NCBI GenBank assembly: GCA_034620365.1
Contig: JAQGEQ010000380.1
Span: 3,224,001 to 3,288,000, forward strand
Length of the DNA stretch: 64,000 bases
Origin: Pegea sp. RAD2-039
Lineage: Eukaryota > Chordata > Thaliacea > Salpida > Salpidae
Direction of reading: 5' to 3'
In this document: piece after piece, positions 1 through 17,882 of the stretch
How the letters are laid out: each line of letters starts with the position of its first letter
Numbering within the stretch: the stretch's first letter is position 1
Program-made: the position numbers and the translations under genes
The notes under the pieces: generated by a model
Databases searched by the model: none
What the model saw: the letters and a program-made list of their open reading frames with translations, nothing else
What the model was told of the DNA's origin: nothing

Positions 1-3000
1 GTCTGAAGACACATCTTAGATGATACAAGATCATTTTGAGATCAACAAACTTGGATAAATTTTGCTTCAGCTTTTTTCATCGCCTCTGAAACTTCATCAC
101 TTGACAAGAAATCATAAATGAACAAGTTGCCATCACAACCAGCTGTGAAAATCTTCCTGTTATCCACATCATCACAGATTGAAGTGATCTTTCCTGAACA
201 TCCATCATCATTAAGATCAACAATTGATAACAAATCACAAACCATAATTGTTATCATGCATTCTCATCTCCCAATAAGTCTTTAGCGAAGATAATTCGAA
301 GTTTTTAGACGAAGATTCCGGATAAACACGAAGCAAACCATTTTTGAATCCTACTAACACGTTCTTACCGTCACTAGTATGACGTAGATACGTGATTGGG
401 ACGTCATCGCTGTCTGTGGATGACGTCACAAGCTGAAAGTCGAAAGCTTATTGGATAAAGAACTAACCATCGACAGTAAAAGTTTCAACTGGATTTTCTG
501 GAGGAGAAGATGCAGACGTTGAAGGATCGAAACGACATTTATAGAGATAGCCAGCATCAAAATCATCCATCGAAAGAAAGAATGTGTCTTCACTCAGATA
601 ATTTGCAATTAAAACAGCTGATGGTTGAGATGGGAATTCCAGTTCTTTCGAATCGAGATCATCTTCTTCAAGAGGATCATTAGCAAGGAAAGCATCTTGT
701 TCTTCTTCTGACATCTCTTCACCCGCATCAAGCATCTTTTGAAGATCTTTCTTCCGTTCTTCTAATCTTTCTAATTTTTTAATCTCTCTTCTTTTTTTCT
801 CCTCTTCTCTTCTCAGTATCGGCTTGACACATTTCAAAGAAAAAAATCTGAGAAAAAAACCAGTAATAAAATGGTTGAGGCCCACAAAATCCGGCCCACC
901 TCATGTCCACGTCATTAAGAAGATAACTTGATGACGTATTAATCTTCTTTTCATCGGGAATTGTAATTTCAACAACTTTTCCGCTATCCAATCCAACAAG
1001 CAAACATTTCTTCCTCTTGAAGACAACAAATAATTTCTAGAATTAAACCAAAATGGTCTTTCTTACAAAATGGCCTGGACTGAACTGTAATGACGTCACA
1101 CTGCCATCTACTGGCACAAAACCAATCGTGCGAAGCATGACGTCATCGTTTTGAGTAGCAAATAAGAAAACGGATCTGTCCTTGCTACCAGTAGCCATGA
1201 TTTCCGCGGAAGAATCGAACGCGATAGCTGTGATGTCATTTGAGTGCGGCTTCATGGCCTACGTCATCAAAACACAAGTTTATTGGTTGTTGTAAATCGT
1301 CCAATCACAGACCTGGATAAGATTAAGGACTTTTTGGTTCTTTTTGTTGACACCAAATCTCAAAACTCGAAGGACGCCATCAGAGAAACCAACTACGATA
1401 CTGTTACCGTCCTCCTGAGGTGGTAAATGGTCACAAGTCCCTTTAAGTGTCAAGACCACTAACCAGGTTTGAAGGCCACTTCAGAGCTGTTCCTTTGGAC
1501 TGGAAGTTGGGAGATTTGTAGCTGCATACAAACTTCTTGTCCTGGTAGTCATGGATACGGACTGTTGAGTCCCCTGTATAAGCAATCAGTTGCTGGTTGG
1601 ACGATACTTCCAGCGCTGTGATTGGTCCAGCGATAAAAGAAAACATTTTGACGGGAGCTTTAGTCTGGACACAAAATCTTTTAAATGATGTTTTTGAGCC
1701 TTCTCTGTACCGTATGGGAAAAAGAAAGATCAAGTTTCCAGATGATGCCATTTGCATCTTGAGCGAACCAAATCGAAGTCCCAGCTTCGATCTGATCATC
1801 TTTGTCTCTCGTGCACTAAATTGAGGATCAACATCAACTGATTTGCATAAATGATAAAAGTACCTTGACGATGCTGAGTAAGTGAACACCATTCCCAACT
1901 TTCATCTCATTCATTGGTTCAATTTCAAAGATACTACTTTCATCTGAGATATCAGCAGAATCAATTGCTTCTGTTTCCCAAACCTATCAACCAATCATTA
2001 TTTGTTGGCAAATGCAAATGTGTCACTAACCCGGATGTAACCATCAGTTCCAATCGTAATCAGTTCTCCTTCATCTAAATGAAGTTGTTGCACAGCTCCT
2101 ACGTGACACGGCTTCCCATTCTTCCTTCTGATCTCCATCTGCAAGAACCTTATAACATCTGTGTCTTATTTAAAAATACAAACCTCAATAAGTCCCCCGT
2201 CCCATAACAATATGTTGCCCCAGTCTGTCCCAGATAAAACTTTACCATCCGGTAGTTGAATGTAGCCTTCAATATCGGTCAGAGCAGTTTTACCAAATCG
2301 ACCTAAGTCCCCTTTCAATTTAAGGCCCGTAAAAGTCCAGGCCATCTTCCAAAACCTAGGGATAAGCAAGCTGGTCTACATCAACCACCAACATGTCCAC
2401 TGACCTGATGTGGCTAGTTCCACATGAAGTCAACTCTCCTTCTTGCTCAGGTGAAAAAGTCACGCGATAGACTTCCTGTGAGAAAGCCTAGAACACCAAA
2501 GTCAGCTGCATCCTCATCTCAGGAAGATCAACTCACCTTGGATCTCAGCATCACTGCTTCTTGCTTCCAGCTCCACACTGTTAGCATATAATCTGGCGCA
2601 GATCCAACAGAAGCCAAAAGATTTCCTTTTGGGCTGAAGTCAATCGACGAATAAGCTTTCTCGGTTCCACCTGAGAATAAACGATTCAATCTACCGCGAG
2701 AAGATGATCTTGAAAACCTTGAAGGATTCGATACAGCTTTAAAGATGGGAATTTGTAAATCATGATGTTTGGTTTGTTTCCTTTCTCAGCTACAGCAAAG
2801 AAGTTGCCCTTGGGATGCACCTAAAAGATGAAGTCTATAAAAAAGAAAGATCTAAATGAAGAGCCATACAGCAAGAGCACCAATTCCTCCTCCGCTGAAA
2901 GTCCTGATGTAGGTGTGAGAGTCTTCTTTGACATTAAGCAGATGAACCTGTTGATGAAGAATTGAACAAACTGATTAAGAAGCTTATTAACTCACCATAC

Positions 3001-5693
3001 TACCAGCTGCAAATAACAAAGTTGGTCCTTTTAGTAGGTACAAGTTGGCTCGTTTGCAACAATCATATCCAAGTGATGTTGTAAACTGTAATAAATTTGC
3101 TGGAATCCCTGAATCTTCACTGACCCTAGCAGAGGATTTATATTCCTGTATATGATGGTGACAAATGAAGAACAAACAATTGACTGAAATAATAACTTAC
3201 TTCTGATTTATAAAAAAAGTCATTTGGAATTTTTTGTTCTTCCACACTCGCTAAAATTATAAAATTAAAAATTAAAAAGTTTTCAAAAAGTTTACTTCAA
3301 AAAGCTATAATTTGAATTCTAATAAAGAATATTTGAAGCTAGTATATCAAGTTGTATGAAGAAATTAGTCGAATAAGAATAATGATTTATGACGGTTAGA
3401 TGATTGAAAAAAGAATCTAAAAAATGCAAATTAGCTGCATGCGAATTAGTTGTATTCAAAATTCTTTATCAATTACTTGATACATGCATCTTATAATTAC
3501 TAACAAATGCTCCAACTGTTCATATTTCATGCTTCATGATTCGTTTTCACTAATGTGCAAATTTACCCGCCAAACTCGTACTTTTGTCATCAGGAGTTTC
3601 AACAGCTGATAAATTTGAAGTTGAACTTCTGTTTTTTTCATCTTTTGAAAAAGTTGTGACATCATCAGCTGTATCCTGAACATTATCAATATTTCTTGAT
3701 TTTACTTGTTCAACTTTATGTGACGTCATTTTTACGTCATCTACTTCTTGTGACGTCACTTTTACATCATCTTCTTCTTGTGACGTCATTTTTATGTCAT
3801 CTACTTCTTGTGACGTCACTTTTACATCATCTTCTTCTTGTGACGTCATTTTTACGTCATCAACTTCTTGTGACGTCATTTTTAAGTCATCTACTTCTTG
3901 TGACGTCACCTTTACGTCATCACTATCTTGTGACATCATTTGTACGTCATCACTATCTTGTGACATCATTTGTACGTCATCACTATCTTGTGACGTTATT
4001 TGTACGTCATCTACTTCCTGTGACGTCATTTGTACATCATCTACTTCCTGTGACGTCATTTGTACATCATCTACTTCTTGTGACGTCACTTTTACGTCAT
4101 CACTGTCTTGTGACATCACTTTTACGTCATCTACATCTTTAGAGGTCATTTTTACGTCAAAAAATTGAGTTTTGTTTGAAACATCAATTGCTCCTGAGAG
4201 TAACTTCATATCACTTATCGTTTCATCTTCTTCATTCTTTCCTTCTTTAACATTTTCAGTATCCGAACAAATCATCGTGACGTCATCACGACTCTCTGAC
4301 GTCATATCTTTACCATACAGAGACTCACTTTCTACATCTTGTTCAGCATCTACTGATTTTGTTTCAAAATCTTTTTCAGTTTTAGAAAAATCTTTAGCTC
4401 CTTGATCTTTTTCAGAAGTCTTGTTTTTGTCTTCAATATCTAAAGATGTTTTCATAGCAACTTCTATGACGTCATCACTCAAACTTATATTTGTCTCTGG
4501 AGTATTTTTAGTAATATTTTCCTCATTAGAAATCACGTGATCAGTTTTCAGGGAGTCTTTATCTGTTTCTTCTTCCACCATAGTCTCACCAGATTCAGAA
4601 TTATCTTTCAAATTTTCATCTTCATTCTCACCTTGTTTGTATCTAAATTTTGATTCCATCTCTCTTTCGCTATTTCCTTCTTCTTCAAGTTGTTGAAGCT
4701 CTGAAACTGAAGAAAAAGTTATTTTTCAAGTTAGAAATGATTTTCAATAGCTTCATGCAATTAAAAAGGGTTTTAACTTCACTTGACAACTATTGTAATT
4801 AAAGTGACTGATGAATGAAAAACTTATTAAAAATGATGAATGAAACATGCCTTTAAATTGACTTATTCATTATAAATTAAAAAAAGAATTATTGATGAAG
4901 AATAGATTTGAACTTCTGTTTCAATTTCTGTTTCTTAGCTTTTATATTATGGTACTTATTAAAATCAAAAATATGCTTAACTACTTGAAAATAGATGTTT
5001 ATTTACAAAAACTGACTCAATTGTTTAAATTAGTAAAAATATATATGAATAATAGAAAACAAAGTGGTCTACTATTTAATTAATTTATAAAGTATGAAAA
5101 TTGTAGATAATAGATTTAAATAATTAAAAAAGAAACATAGAAAGTAGTTTATAGCATGATTTAAAATTGCTTTTACATATCAAACTGTTTAAACTTCTGA
5201 AAATAAAATTCAGTTAATAATTAAAATATGAATAATTTATTAATAGAATATTTATTAATGTTTTTGAATGTGAAAAATTAAAGAAATTTGTGCAAATGAA
5301 ATTATATAAAGATTTATTAACTGTTAAAAACTTTAAATAAGACCCATACATTTAATCACTTGAAAACTTATCACATGCATTGATAATAAAATGAGTGAAT
5401 CCATCAGCTTGATTTTGTGCATATTACATGCTTTTATGATTAAAATGACACATGGGAGCATATATACCACGAGTACCTCCAACATCATCAAGAGATTCAT
5501 TAAAATCTACTTGATCATCATCTATTTCAACTGAAGATGAATTTAAAGTCTCATCATAACTTAATCTGAGTTTTCTTCTATATTTTTTTAAAGCATATGC
5601 TTTCAAACGATGAGTGGCAGCCTGTAAATTCTTTGGAGGTGGATGTGGGGGAGTTGGGGGGCTAGGGATTCTTTGCCATTCATCTTTGTCCAT
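1..5693 (-). CDS. CFAP44: CFAP44 (WDR52-like) axonemal WD-repeat protein, N-terminal part; C-terminus beyond left edge
   Basis: CFAP44 is part of the tether complex that anchors inner-arm dynein in motile cilia. Exons read leftward with closely spaced phase-consistent introns: 5468-5693 (start ATG 5693, proline-rich, basic), 3567-4706 (acidic, 10-residue repeats), 3201-3250, 2996-3145, 2870-2947, then many WD-repeat exons. Family landmarks seen: [14 protein letters not shown] (about 3060), [19 protein letters not shown] and [18 protein letters not shown] (2166-2369), [18 protein letters not shown] (1200-1255), a charged [20 protein letters not shown] helix (near 750) and [12 protein letters not shown] followed by [19 protein letters not shown] across a 49-nt intron at 194-242. 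Oddities: the repeat-rich acidic exon is not a family hallmark, and the join of the first exon to the second across a 760-nt AT-rich intron rests only on matching phase. The 5' exon could instead belong to a separate small gene. The identity of the WD part is secure; the N-terminal 450 residues are less so. Confidence 0.9.
3721..4163 (-). repeat. 30-bp coding minisatellite in the second CFAP44 exon
   Basis: Fourteen full 30-bp units lie end to end from 3721 to 4140, followed by a decayed part-unit. Read on the minus strand each unit encodes ten acidic residues, consensus [10 protein letters not shown], so the array forms a roughly 140-residue low-complexity tail at the CFAP44 N-terminus. On the plus strand each unit starts with TGACGTCA or a one-base variant; ten of fourteen keep the palindrome intact. 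Unit length is a multiple of three, so copy-number change would not break the frame, and opposite-strand frames are open as a by-product. Two sub-types alternate at 3721-3840, suggesting a 60-bp duplication, and two units at 3931-3990 are identical. Confidence 0.95.
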
Positions 5694-8214
5694 CTTTAAA
5701 TGAACATAAAAAATAGCAAGTACTATTTAAGCTATAGTTGAATGCAAGCTCCTTAAAATTGGCGGCTATATAATTGTTTTTTCAATTTTACTTTATTTGA
5801 AAAAATGAATAGAATTTTCAGTTTTGTACATTTACATAAAATGTAAAAACAACTTGCTGATAAAAGTTGTGATCAAAATTCTTTTAAATTTTAAATAATA
5901 TCCGTCATAAACGATCCCTCAACTAGAATGAAAAAAAAACTTCTAGATGACAGAAGGGTAGAAAAATTGTTACTATGTTCTGGATGGTTCAAAAATTCCA
6001 TATAAATAGAAGATTGGGTAAATTACTTGCAAACTTTTGTTTGTAAAAGTTGTTTTAAAATGAAAAAGTTGTTTTATAATTGTATTAATAACGATTTAGA
6101 AATAACCCACATAATAAAAACATATTTGAAAGTTAGCTGAATAACTATGAACACTTACCTTAAATTTAGGATGAATACTTTTTTTAATGATTAATGAAAT
6201 CAATCAAATTTCCAACTTGTTCTAGCCTAAACAATTAAAGGAAAAATAGAAAATAAGTAGTTTTTCACAAGATTATAAATAATTTACTTTAATTTTGGAT
6301 TGCTTATTGCCATGGATACAATCAAGCGTGACAGTAACTCTAGTGGTAACTTATTTAAATATTGACAAAAGTTTATAATAAAATTAAGTGACTAAAAATC
6401 GTAGTTCTAATAATTGTTTAAAATATTTATAATTTGATAGATTTAATTGAGCTTTTATAATCTGTAAAACTTTATAATACCAAGATTTAAATACTACTAA
6501 GCGCTCTGGGTCTTAAAAATCATTAAATAGGCTAAAGCTTTTTTCGGATTTATTTTAATTGTCAAATTACTACTTTGAATTATTTTTTCAAACGAAAATA
6601 CACACTACCACCAGAAGAGATATGCATTTATATTAATTTTAAGTACCTTCGACCACTAAAGACTACTTTTGCTGCAAGACAAGTTTTTCTCGGCTCATTT
6701 TTGCCACAAAAAAGGTATTCACCTTCTAAAAAGATTTTTTTATCATAACTACCTAACTTGATCATAACTTCAATTTAAATTAAACTCTTTTATAACCTCT
6801 AAATAAAACTGCTAAATAAAAAAGCAAACAAAATCTATTTTTGTTAGTAATCCGAATAAGCTTTTCATTAAGTTCTTATATAATCTTATAGGCAGTTAAG
6901 TTATCATTTAAGTTGAGGCTATATAGTGCTATTATATATAAATTTTAGGCATTTTCTGATTCAATTTTTCTGCAATCAAGAAATGCTTCTTTGGTTATAA
7001 TGTTTTACCATAAAATCGTTTTCACTAGAAAAGTCGATTCAAAATGTTTTATGATTGGTATCATACTTTTACGCTTGTACAGTACTGATTCACGACTGAA
7101 AGTAAGTTTTTCCAAGCTTCTATATTTAAATTCTTTCCGATTACATAGGTACATAAATTTATTTAATTAGCTGCTTTGTAATAACTAAAACAAAACGTTA
7201 AGGATAGTTACCTAAGATTTTAAAATGACTACAAAGACGTCTAAAATGGCTACAAAACGTTGCAAACCCAATTAAAATAAAAGACATTTTTAAAAGATAT
7301 CTTATGCAATACTAATACTTTATTAAGTATTTCTCTATTCGTCATCATGGTAAAGAGGATGTAGATCGTATAATTTAAATTTGTTCCTTATAATTGTGGA
7401 GAGATTGTACTCACAATGGCTCATATAATTCCCATAAAAATGGGATCTTGGCATCAATATTCTCTTAATCTTAAAATAATTTTATCAGTAGTTGGTTGGT
7501 TTATTCATAAATTAAGAAAAAGCCTATGATGAAATATGCTTTATATATTTACTTTTAAATAAGTTTATCGCTAAGTTTTTGTGATCGTTTTAACGTTTTA
7601 ATGAGCTGTTTAAAAGTTCTATTTCACAATTATATCTTTAATAAATATTTTGAAGTTAAATTTTTCTTTTAAGAATAAGTATTTTTATAAATTAAGTATT
7701 ATAGATAAGTATTTTTAAAATTATTTTTATAATTTCAATTTAAAATTACTTATAAGGTATTTCTTAAAGCAACTTTTATGTAGAAATAATAATTTATATA
7801 CATTTTAGTAGTTTGTTAATGATTGGTTTTAATTAAATTTTTGTTTGTATAATTTATTGTGAGTTATTCCTATTTCAGAAGATATTTAAACTAAAAATTT
7901 CTTGACTAAATTTTATTAAAACTTGTTTTTTTCTAGTTATTGGTGATTATTAAAATATTTTTATATTTATGATGATTAAGGTTAACTTTAAAAAAATAAT
8001 TTAAAATTTATTTAGAGCAAATTTTATGTTTGTTTGTTAGTATATCAAATGATATAAAATAAAATTACTTTTATGTTAAATATCCTCTTTGTGTTTATAT
8101 GAAATTTCCTTTCTATTGATTAAGTTTAATTTTAAGAAAAAAATATATGTTATTTGATTGTTAGCTTTTTCAGAATTTTATTTTTTATAATTATAAATTA
8201 TTTAAGTATTAAAG
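5694..8214. other. AT-rich intergenic region between divergent CFAP44 and ABCF2
   Basis: The two flanking genes start in opposite directions from this 2.5-kb stretch, so it must hold both promoters. It is almost entirely AT-rich with homopolymer runs. I found no convincing exon, RNA gene or repeat array. A small island near 6600-6730 is less AT-biased but has no open frame of note. Confidence 0.6.
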
Positions 8215-12033
<3,819 letters not shown>

Positions 12034-15000
12034 CACTGTTGTGAGAATCTGATCAAAAAAGTCATTTCGCCCATACTTGCGTTCATATCTTAAATTCTAA
12101 TTTGCTCAACTTTCCTTTGCATAAGTAATAGGTAATCTTTAATGTTAGTTTAAGCTATTGTCACCATTTTCTAAAGTTGTAAATTAAAACTTTATGGAAT
12201 ATATGTGTGGGATCATTAGACAGGAAGTGAAAAGATATTAAAATGAAAACATTTGTGATGTGGGGCTGTTAGGAAACATGTTTGAGAAAGACTACTTGTC
12301 TGTTACAACCAGCACCTTTGACCACTAGACGCAATAAGAGATGTCTACGAAACAGTTTTTATGGACTAAAGTGCTAAAACAACTCGACTGGTTTTCGATT
12401 GAGCTCGAGTACTTGAATATTGCCGATTGGTAGACACTTATGTAAGCATCAACGCCAATTACAGCTAATAAGTAGTAGGCGATATTTCTACAAGCTGCTT
12501 GATGTGATTTAGTTGCTTTGTTTCCTATCTTAGTAGTTTTGAGTTTTATTAAATTACTTTCAGGATAGTATTTGTTATAGACAATAAATCTTTTTTAGTT
12601 GTTTAGGACAATTAATCTTTAATTCTTAAAATGTTACTGTAGCCCCAAAATATTAACACGAAAGTCCATAAAGGTATAACAAAAAAGTATAACTAATAAG
12701 CTACACATAATATCATATTGTGATTTCATATATTACTGTTGTTGATCATACGACAAGATGAACTAGCCGTTAACTCGATTGGCAGCTACTCCATAATGCT
12801 CTTCGAAGAAGAACTCGAATCAATACCTATCGGGCGCGGAAAGTATTTTTCCCAACCATGGGTGAATAGTGCCTCCGGCTTCAGGTGATACAGGTGAAGT
12901 AAACCCAGACAAAAATTCTACAATCCATTGATCTTGGTATGATTATCTCAAGTTATCTCGTGTCAGCGAACTGAATATCTAAAAGAGGGAAAAGTTCAGC
13001 GCACGCCACTAGGCCAACATACACCTCTAATAATCCTATAACGATGATGGTGAAAGATGATATCTAGAAACCACAGTCACCATTCTGCTTATAGGTGGTT
13101 CAGAGTTAAGTCGTATTTGCTTCACGCAAAGAGCATAGTACTACCTGGTAGCAATTAAAGATCATAAAATAGCTATAATTGTCTTGAATTTATTGAGTCT
13201 ATGTGAGTACAAAGCTGTACTGAAATTCGCCCAAATGTTGTTTGATAATTATCCTGTTTATAGATCCGGGATATAAAGAAAATTTAAAGCAGCATTTTGT
13301 TAACGCTTAATTAATTTATTATTCTAGTTTATTTATTTTTTAAAGTTTTTTTATTTAGTAAATATTGCTCTTAAACAGTTCTGTTTCTAAGTAAACCGGA
13401 CAGAAATTTATTTTTTTGAATTTAATGAGCTTATAACTTTCTCCCGTAAACCAGCTGCAAATTCATTAAACTAATATTCCATCAATGAACTTATTATTCA
13501 ATAAATATCTAGAGTCTAGCGTTACTCTATCATCTCACTTTAATGGCACAATTATGTTTCCAATATCTTTGCATAATCAATCAACCTCGTCTACCTTATC
13601 ACAAAAACCTTTAATTCTAAGGATCAAAACTTCTTTATCAATCTCTTCAATTTGTACATACGTCCAATTCTTGTTAGTGCATGGATGTCATATCAAGTTG
13701 GTGATATAAAAAAGTTGAATCTGTTCAGGGAACATTTACGAGATTGGTATGCAAGAAACTTAATATTAAATACGATAGTTATAAGCATCGCTTCTTAAAT
13801 TAAGATACTTTGGAAACTCGGCGGATTAAATACGATTTAATTTTTATTTTAAAAATTATCCAATATTTAATTGACCTTAAATTCGATGCTTTCTTTTGCA
13901 TTAGTCTTTCCTTCAAGTTATTTCAATTCAGACGACACACATTGCATCTTAATAAGTCCATATCACCTGGTACATTAATCAAAGCAAATTTTTTTCTCAT
14001 ACCGCACAATTAGTACTTAGAAATAGCTGCCATCAGACATCGTCATGTCAGAACCTTTTGGGTTGTTCAAGCAGAAGTCGAACCGTTATAATATTGCCAA
14101 CACTGCCATTTCTAAACTGTGATTTTTTCCATTTTTTATATTGATAACATTCTATGTAATTGTTCACTGCTATATGCTTCGAGGACTACTGAAATTTTTT
14201 TTAATTAAAAAATGTATATCCAATTATTTATTAGAACATGATTGTTGTCTAGAAACTATACATGATTATTACCACAATTTAAAGCTTGAAAGTAAATAAT
14301 TGATAGAAAATATTTTTGGGGTATATTTTAGAATTGTTTTTTATGTTAGGTAGATTTATTAGTTTAGATAAAATTAATAATATTTTGGGGGATCATCTCA
14401 TTGTTTATTTTAAATTCGTGATTTTAACAAATTTCAAAATATTGTGTTTGATTCCTATACAAAAAAATAAAATTCTTAATAAAAATAGAACCACGTGTTC
14501 TTACTGGTTGTGCTTTTTACGAATATAACAAATGCTTAATCAATTTACTTTCAAATGGAAGAATTTGACTTTTTAATCTATTTGATAATTAATTTTATTG
14601 TTTACCAAAGTGTGTTTGATATTTTGTTAAATATAAAATTAGAAAATTGAATAATTTTTTATCAGTCTCTATTTGTTGATTATTTGGAATTTTTTTAAAT
14701 ATTAGAGCTAATAAATTTGATAAATAATAAGAAATGTACGTTCATTTCATAAAATGATTAAAATAAAAAGAATAGTTTGAGACATAACTTAATAATCTTA
14801 GTAAAAATCTTTTAACTGGTTGAGTATTAGGAAATACTTATCATGAACATTTTAAATCATATCTTATAGTTACAAAAAACATATTAATTAAGAAAATTTT
14901 ACAAAAAAATTATATATCAAATAAAATGGAATAAAATGTATAATTAAAAAAATTAAAATTGTTACTTTTATCTTATATTTCCTCAAACTATGTAGTTCCT

Positions 15001-15427
15001 TTTTCTAAGCTACATTTAACTGGATATTTCACATATTTTATAAGTGTATGTCATGCTTTACCTCTAATTTTATATTAGTAATAAAAAGTATCTTATAATT
15101 TATGAGATGTTTTGATTTCTTTGAATCTAATTTCACATAAACTTTTTCAGCAAAACTCTAATTATACTTAATGTGAGTTATTGTATCCAACAATGACTTA
15201 CTAAAAAATTAACAATGTTATAACTTCTAAAATATTTACTTTTAGTATTAATTATATATATTATACTTTCTATATTTATAAAGATACATTAAGCAAATAT
15301 TTACAAGTGAGCAAATTTTTTTTTTGTAGAATTATATAAATATTGTGCTGTTGCTTATGACTAATCACTTTTAATACTCAGGGTTTTAATGGCTTTATCA
15401 TTCCAAATTTAGACCAAATTTTCACTA
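12034..15427. other. Intergenic region with a less AT-rich island at about 12250-13170
   Basis: No gene is visible between ABCF2 and the carrier gene. From about 12250 to 13170 base composition is clearly more balanced, with stretches such as TACCTATCGGGCGCGGAAAG (near 12820), but all frames are closed at short distance. This looks like the decayed remains of an inserted sequence, origin unknown. The rest (13200-15400) is AT-rich with only chance ORFs. Confidence 0.5.
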
Positions 15428-17882
15428 ATGTCTTCTTTAATAAAAGATTTTGTGGCAGATCTAACATCTGGAGGATTAGGTAAGGTTTTATGAATTAAAA
15501 TAGTTGATAATTCCATCTTTATAATTTAAGAAATTATAAAAACTTTCTTGTTTTAAGTTTGTTTTACTTGAAATGTTTGTTGTTATTAGTTTATGTTTAA
15601 GAATGAAATTTAAAACAAGTGTAATAATAGATTTTTTTATTTAAAAGTTAAGATATTAACAATAAAACTGATTAATTTAAGTGGTTTGCTACTAGCATAT
15701 AGAGTTCTTTCATCATGTTTATTAATTCACTAAAAGTAAATAATGCTTAGATAGCAAAATACTATAAATCTACAGAAATTACTTTATCTTTTAAACTTAT
15801 CTTCAAGTGATTTTTATTTATGAAATGAATATTAGCTTATGAAATTTTGCTATACACATTTCAGATAGCTCAATAGCATTCTTCTATCACAACTTATTTT
15901 CACAAATATTTTATTTTACATTTGTGAACTAATTGCATAAAAATGTTGAAAAAACTGAAAAGTAAATATTTAATTACTTACAAAATAACTCATAACTGCT
16001 GAAAGCAAATCCTGTAACTCTTATAGCAAATATAACCCAATATACAAAGAATATTTAACAAAATAATGTAAGACATAAAAATTTATGGTTAAGAATATAA
16101 AACTAATCATAATTTTTAATGTTAATTTTAAAAGAAGTGACAGAATTTAGCATGATGATAAACTATGAAAATAAAGCTTTTTTTATGTTTGTACATCAGG
16201 CGGTGTTGTTTGTGTATATGCTGGTCAGCCACTTGACACTATAAAAGTAAAGATGCAAACATTCCCATCCATGTACAGAGGGATGTTACACTGTTGCCAT
16301 TCAACTCTTACTAATGAAGGAATATCAGGATTATATAAAGGAACTACTCCAGCATTATTATGCACAGTTTCTGATTGTAGTGTCTTATTTGTTTCTTATG
16401 GTGGCATTAAAAAAATGATTGGTTCCATTGTGGGTAGAAGTGAACACAATTTAACGTAAGATCTTGAAATATTTCAGCTGATACTAACCACACATTTTCT
16501 CATCTAGTGAACTGCAAACTGCTGTGGCTGGCAGTTTTGCTGCTATTTTTGCCTCTCTTGTAATTTGTCCAACAGAATTAATTAAATGCAAAATGCAAGC
16601 TCTAACTGAAATGAAAAAAAGCGGTAGACTTTCTTCGAAATCAGCCGGGTGAGTCATTTTCGAGTTTTAGAAATTCAAATTTACAATTAATTTGATTTAT
16701 AGAACTCCAATTTCAATTGCAAAGTTGATGTGGAAAGAAGGGGGACCCAGGGCCTTTTTTCAGGGTCTTACGAGTACATGGGCCCGCGAAATACCTGGTA
16801 GTTTTGCCTATTTCTATGGCTATGAGCTTACAAGAAGTTTTTTTGTGTCTCCTGGAAAAACAAAAGAAGATCTGCGTAAGTACAACTGGTTTGCTTTCAA
16901 TCTTGTTTGTAATTTATAATATCAGAAGCATTTTTGTAGTTGACAAAAAGTCATTAATAGATTTGACATCATATGTTTTGCAAACCATCAAATTATTTGT
17001 CATTTTTTAGCTGCTTATCAGATTTGGTTGTCTGGAGGAACGGGTGGGATTGTTTTGTGGCTTGTTACCTTTCCAATTGATGTTGTTAAGACAAGAATAC
17101 AAGTTCTATCTTCAGGAACTCAATTACAAGGATTTTTCTGGACTTTAAGACATATTATTCGCACAGAAGGTTTGCATAAAAGTAGTTGATAAATTCAAGG
17201 AGATTTTTTCACTTCAATTGTTACATTTACCAAACATTTATAATAACCGTTTTAAAAAAGCTATAGGAAAGATTTTCATAAATTTTAACATCAGTAATTG
17301 TAGGCTAATCCTAGTAAAGAACAAAACTTGAATAAAAATTCCAGTTAGACTCATTTAGCAGCTTTACTCATAAAAAACTTCTTGGAAAACGAAACTAAAC
17401 CAACATTATTTGTCTTATAAACACTTCTTGTGCTTAGTAGTCGAGGGTTCTAAAGACTCACTTTCAGTTGACCATCTTATAATAGTCGTATAAAGTCTCC
17501 TAATAATATTTACTAATTGTAAATCCCTACAATAACTTACAATCAAAGATTACCCCATAATTTGTAAAAGAAGTTAAAAAAAAAGAATTCCAGTAAAATC
17601 TGATCATTATACTTCAAGATGTTTTATTTTCTCTTATATGTTCAGTCAGAACAAACTTTTTCTAATATTTGTTTGGTTTATTTACATTAAAGCTATTTAT
17701 CGAACTATTTTGTTTTAGGTGCTAGTGCCTTGTTTAAAGGTTTGCTTCCATGTTTAATTCGTTGTTATCCTGCCAATGGGTCCTTGTTTGTCGTTTATGA
17801 ATTTGTCAAGAAGAAATCAAGATATTGGGATATACCTGATGAAGATGACAATTATTCACTCTCAAAAGATCTTCTTTCATAA
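15428..17882 (+). CDS. SLC25A15: Mitochondrial ornithine/citrulline carrier (SLC25A15/A2-like), complete, 6 exons
   Basis: This inner-membrane carrier exchanges cytosolic ornithine for matrix citrulline. The exons 15428-15479, 16200-16455, 16508-16648, 16703-16875, 17011-17169 and 17719-17882 join in phase to 314 aa, close to the usual 300. All three mitochondrial-carrier signatures are present: QPLDTIKVKMQ, CPTELIKCKMQ and FPIDVVKTRIQ, each at the end of an odd-numbered helix. ORC-type features include TFPSMYRGM after the first signature, WAREIPGSFAYFYGYELTRSFF in repeat two, and FPIDVVKTRIQVLS with CYPANGSLFVVYEF in repeat three. There is a short acidic C-terminal extension (IPDEDDNYSLS). 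No cleavable presequence is expected for this family. SLC25A20/29-type carriers are relatives, but the repeat-two sequence favours the ornithine branch. Confidence 0.93.

Noticed and set aside
1244-1426. Plus-strand ORF in the CFAP44 region
   Set aside because: It overlaps CFAP44 WD-repeat exons and their introns on the opposite strand; no independent support.
3696-4168. Long plus-strand open frames across the CFAP44 repeat
   Set aside because: They exist because a 30-bp period without stops leaves several frames open. The minus-strand frame continues in phase into CFAP44 exons; the plus-strand ones do not lead anywhere.
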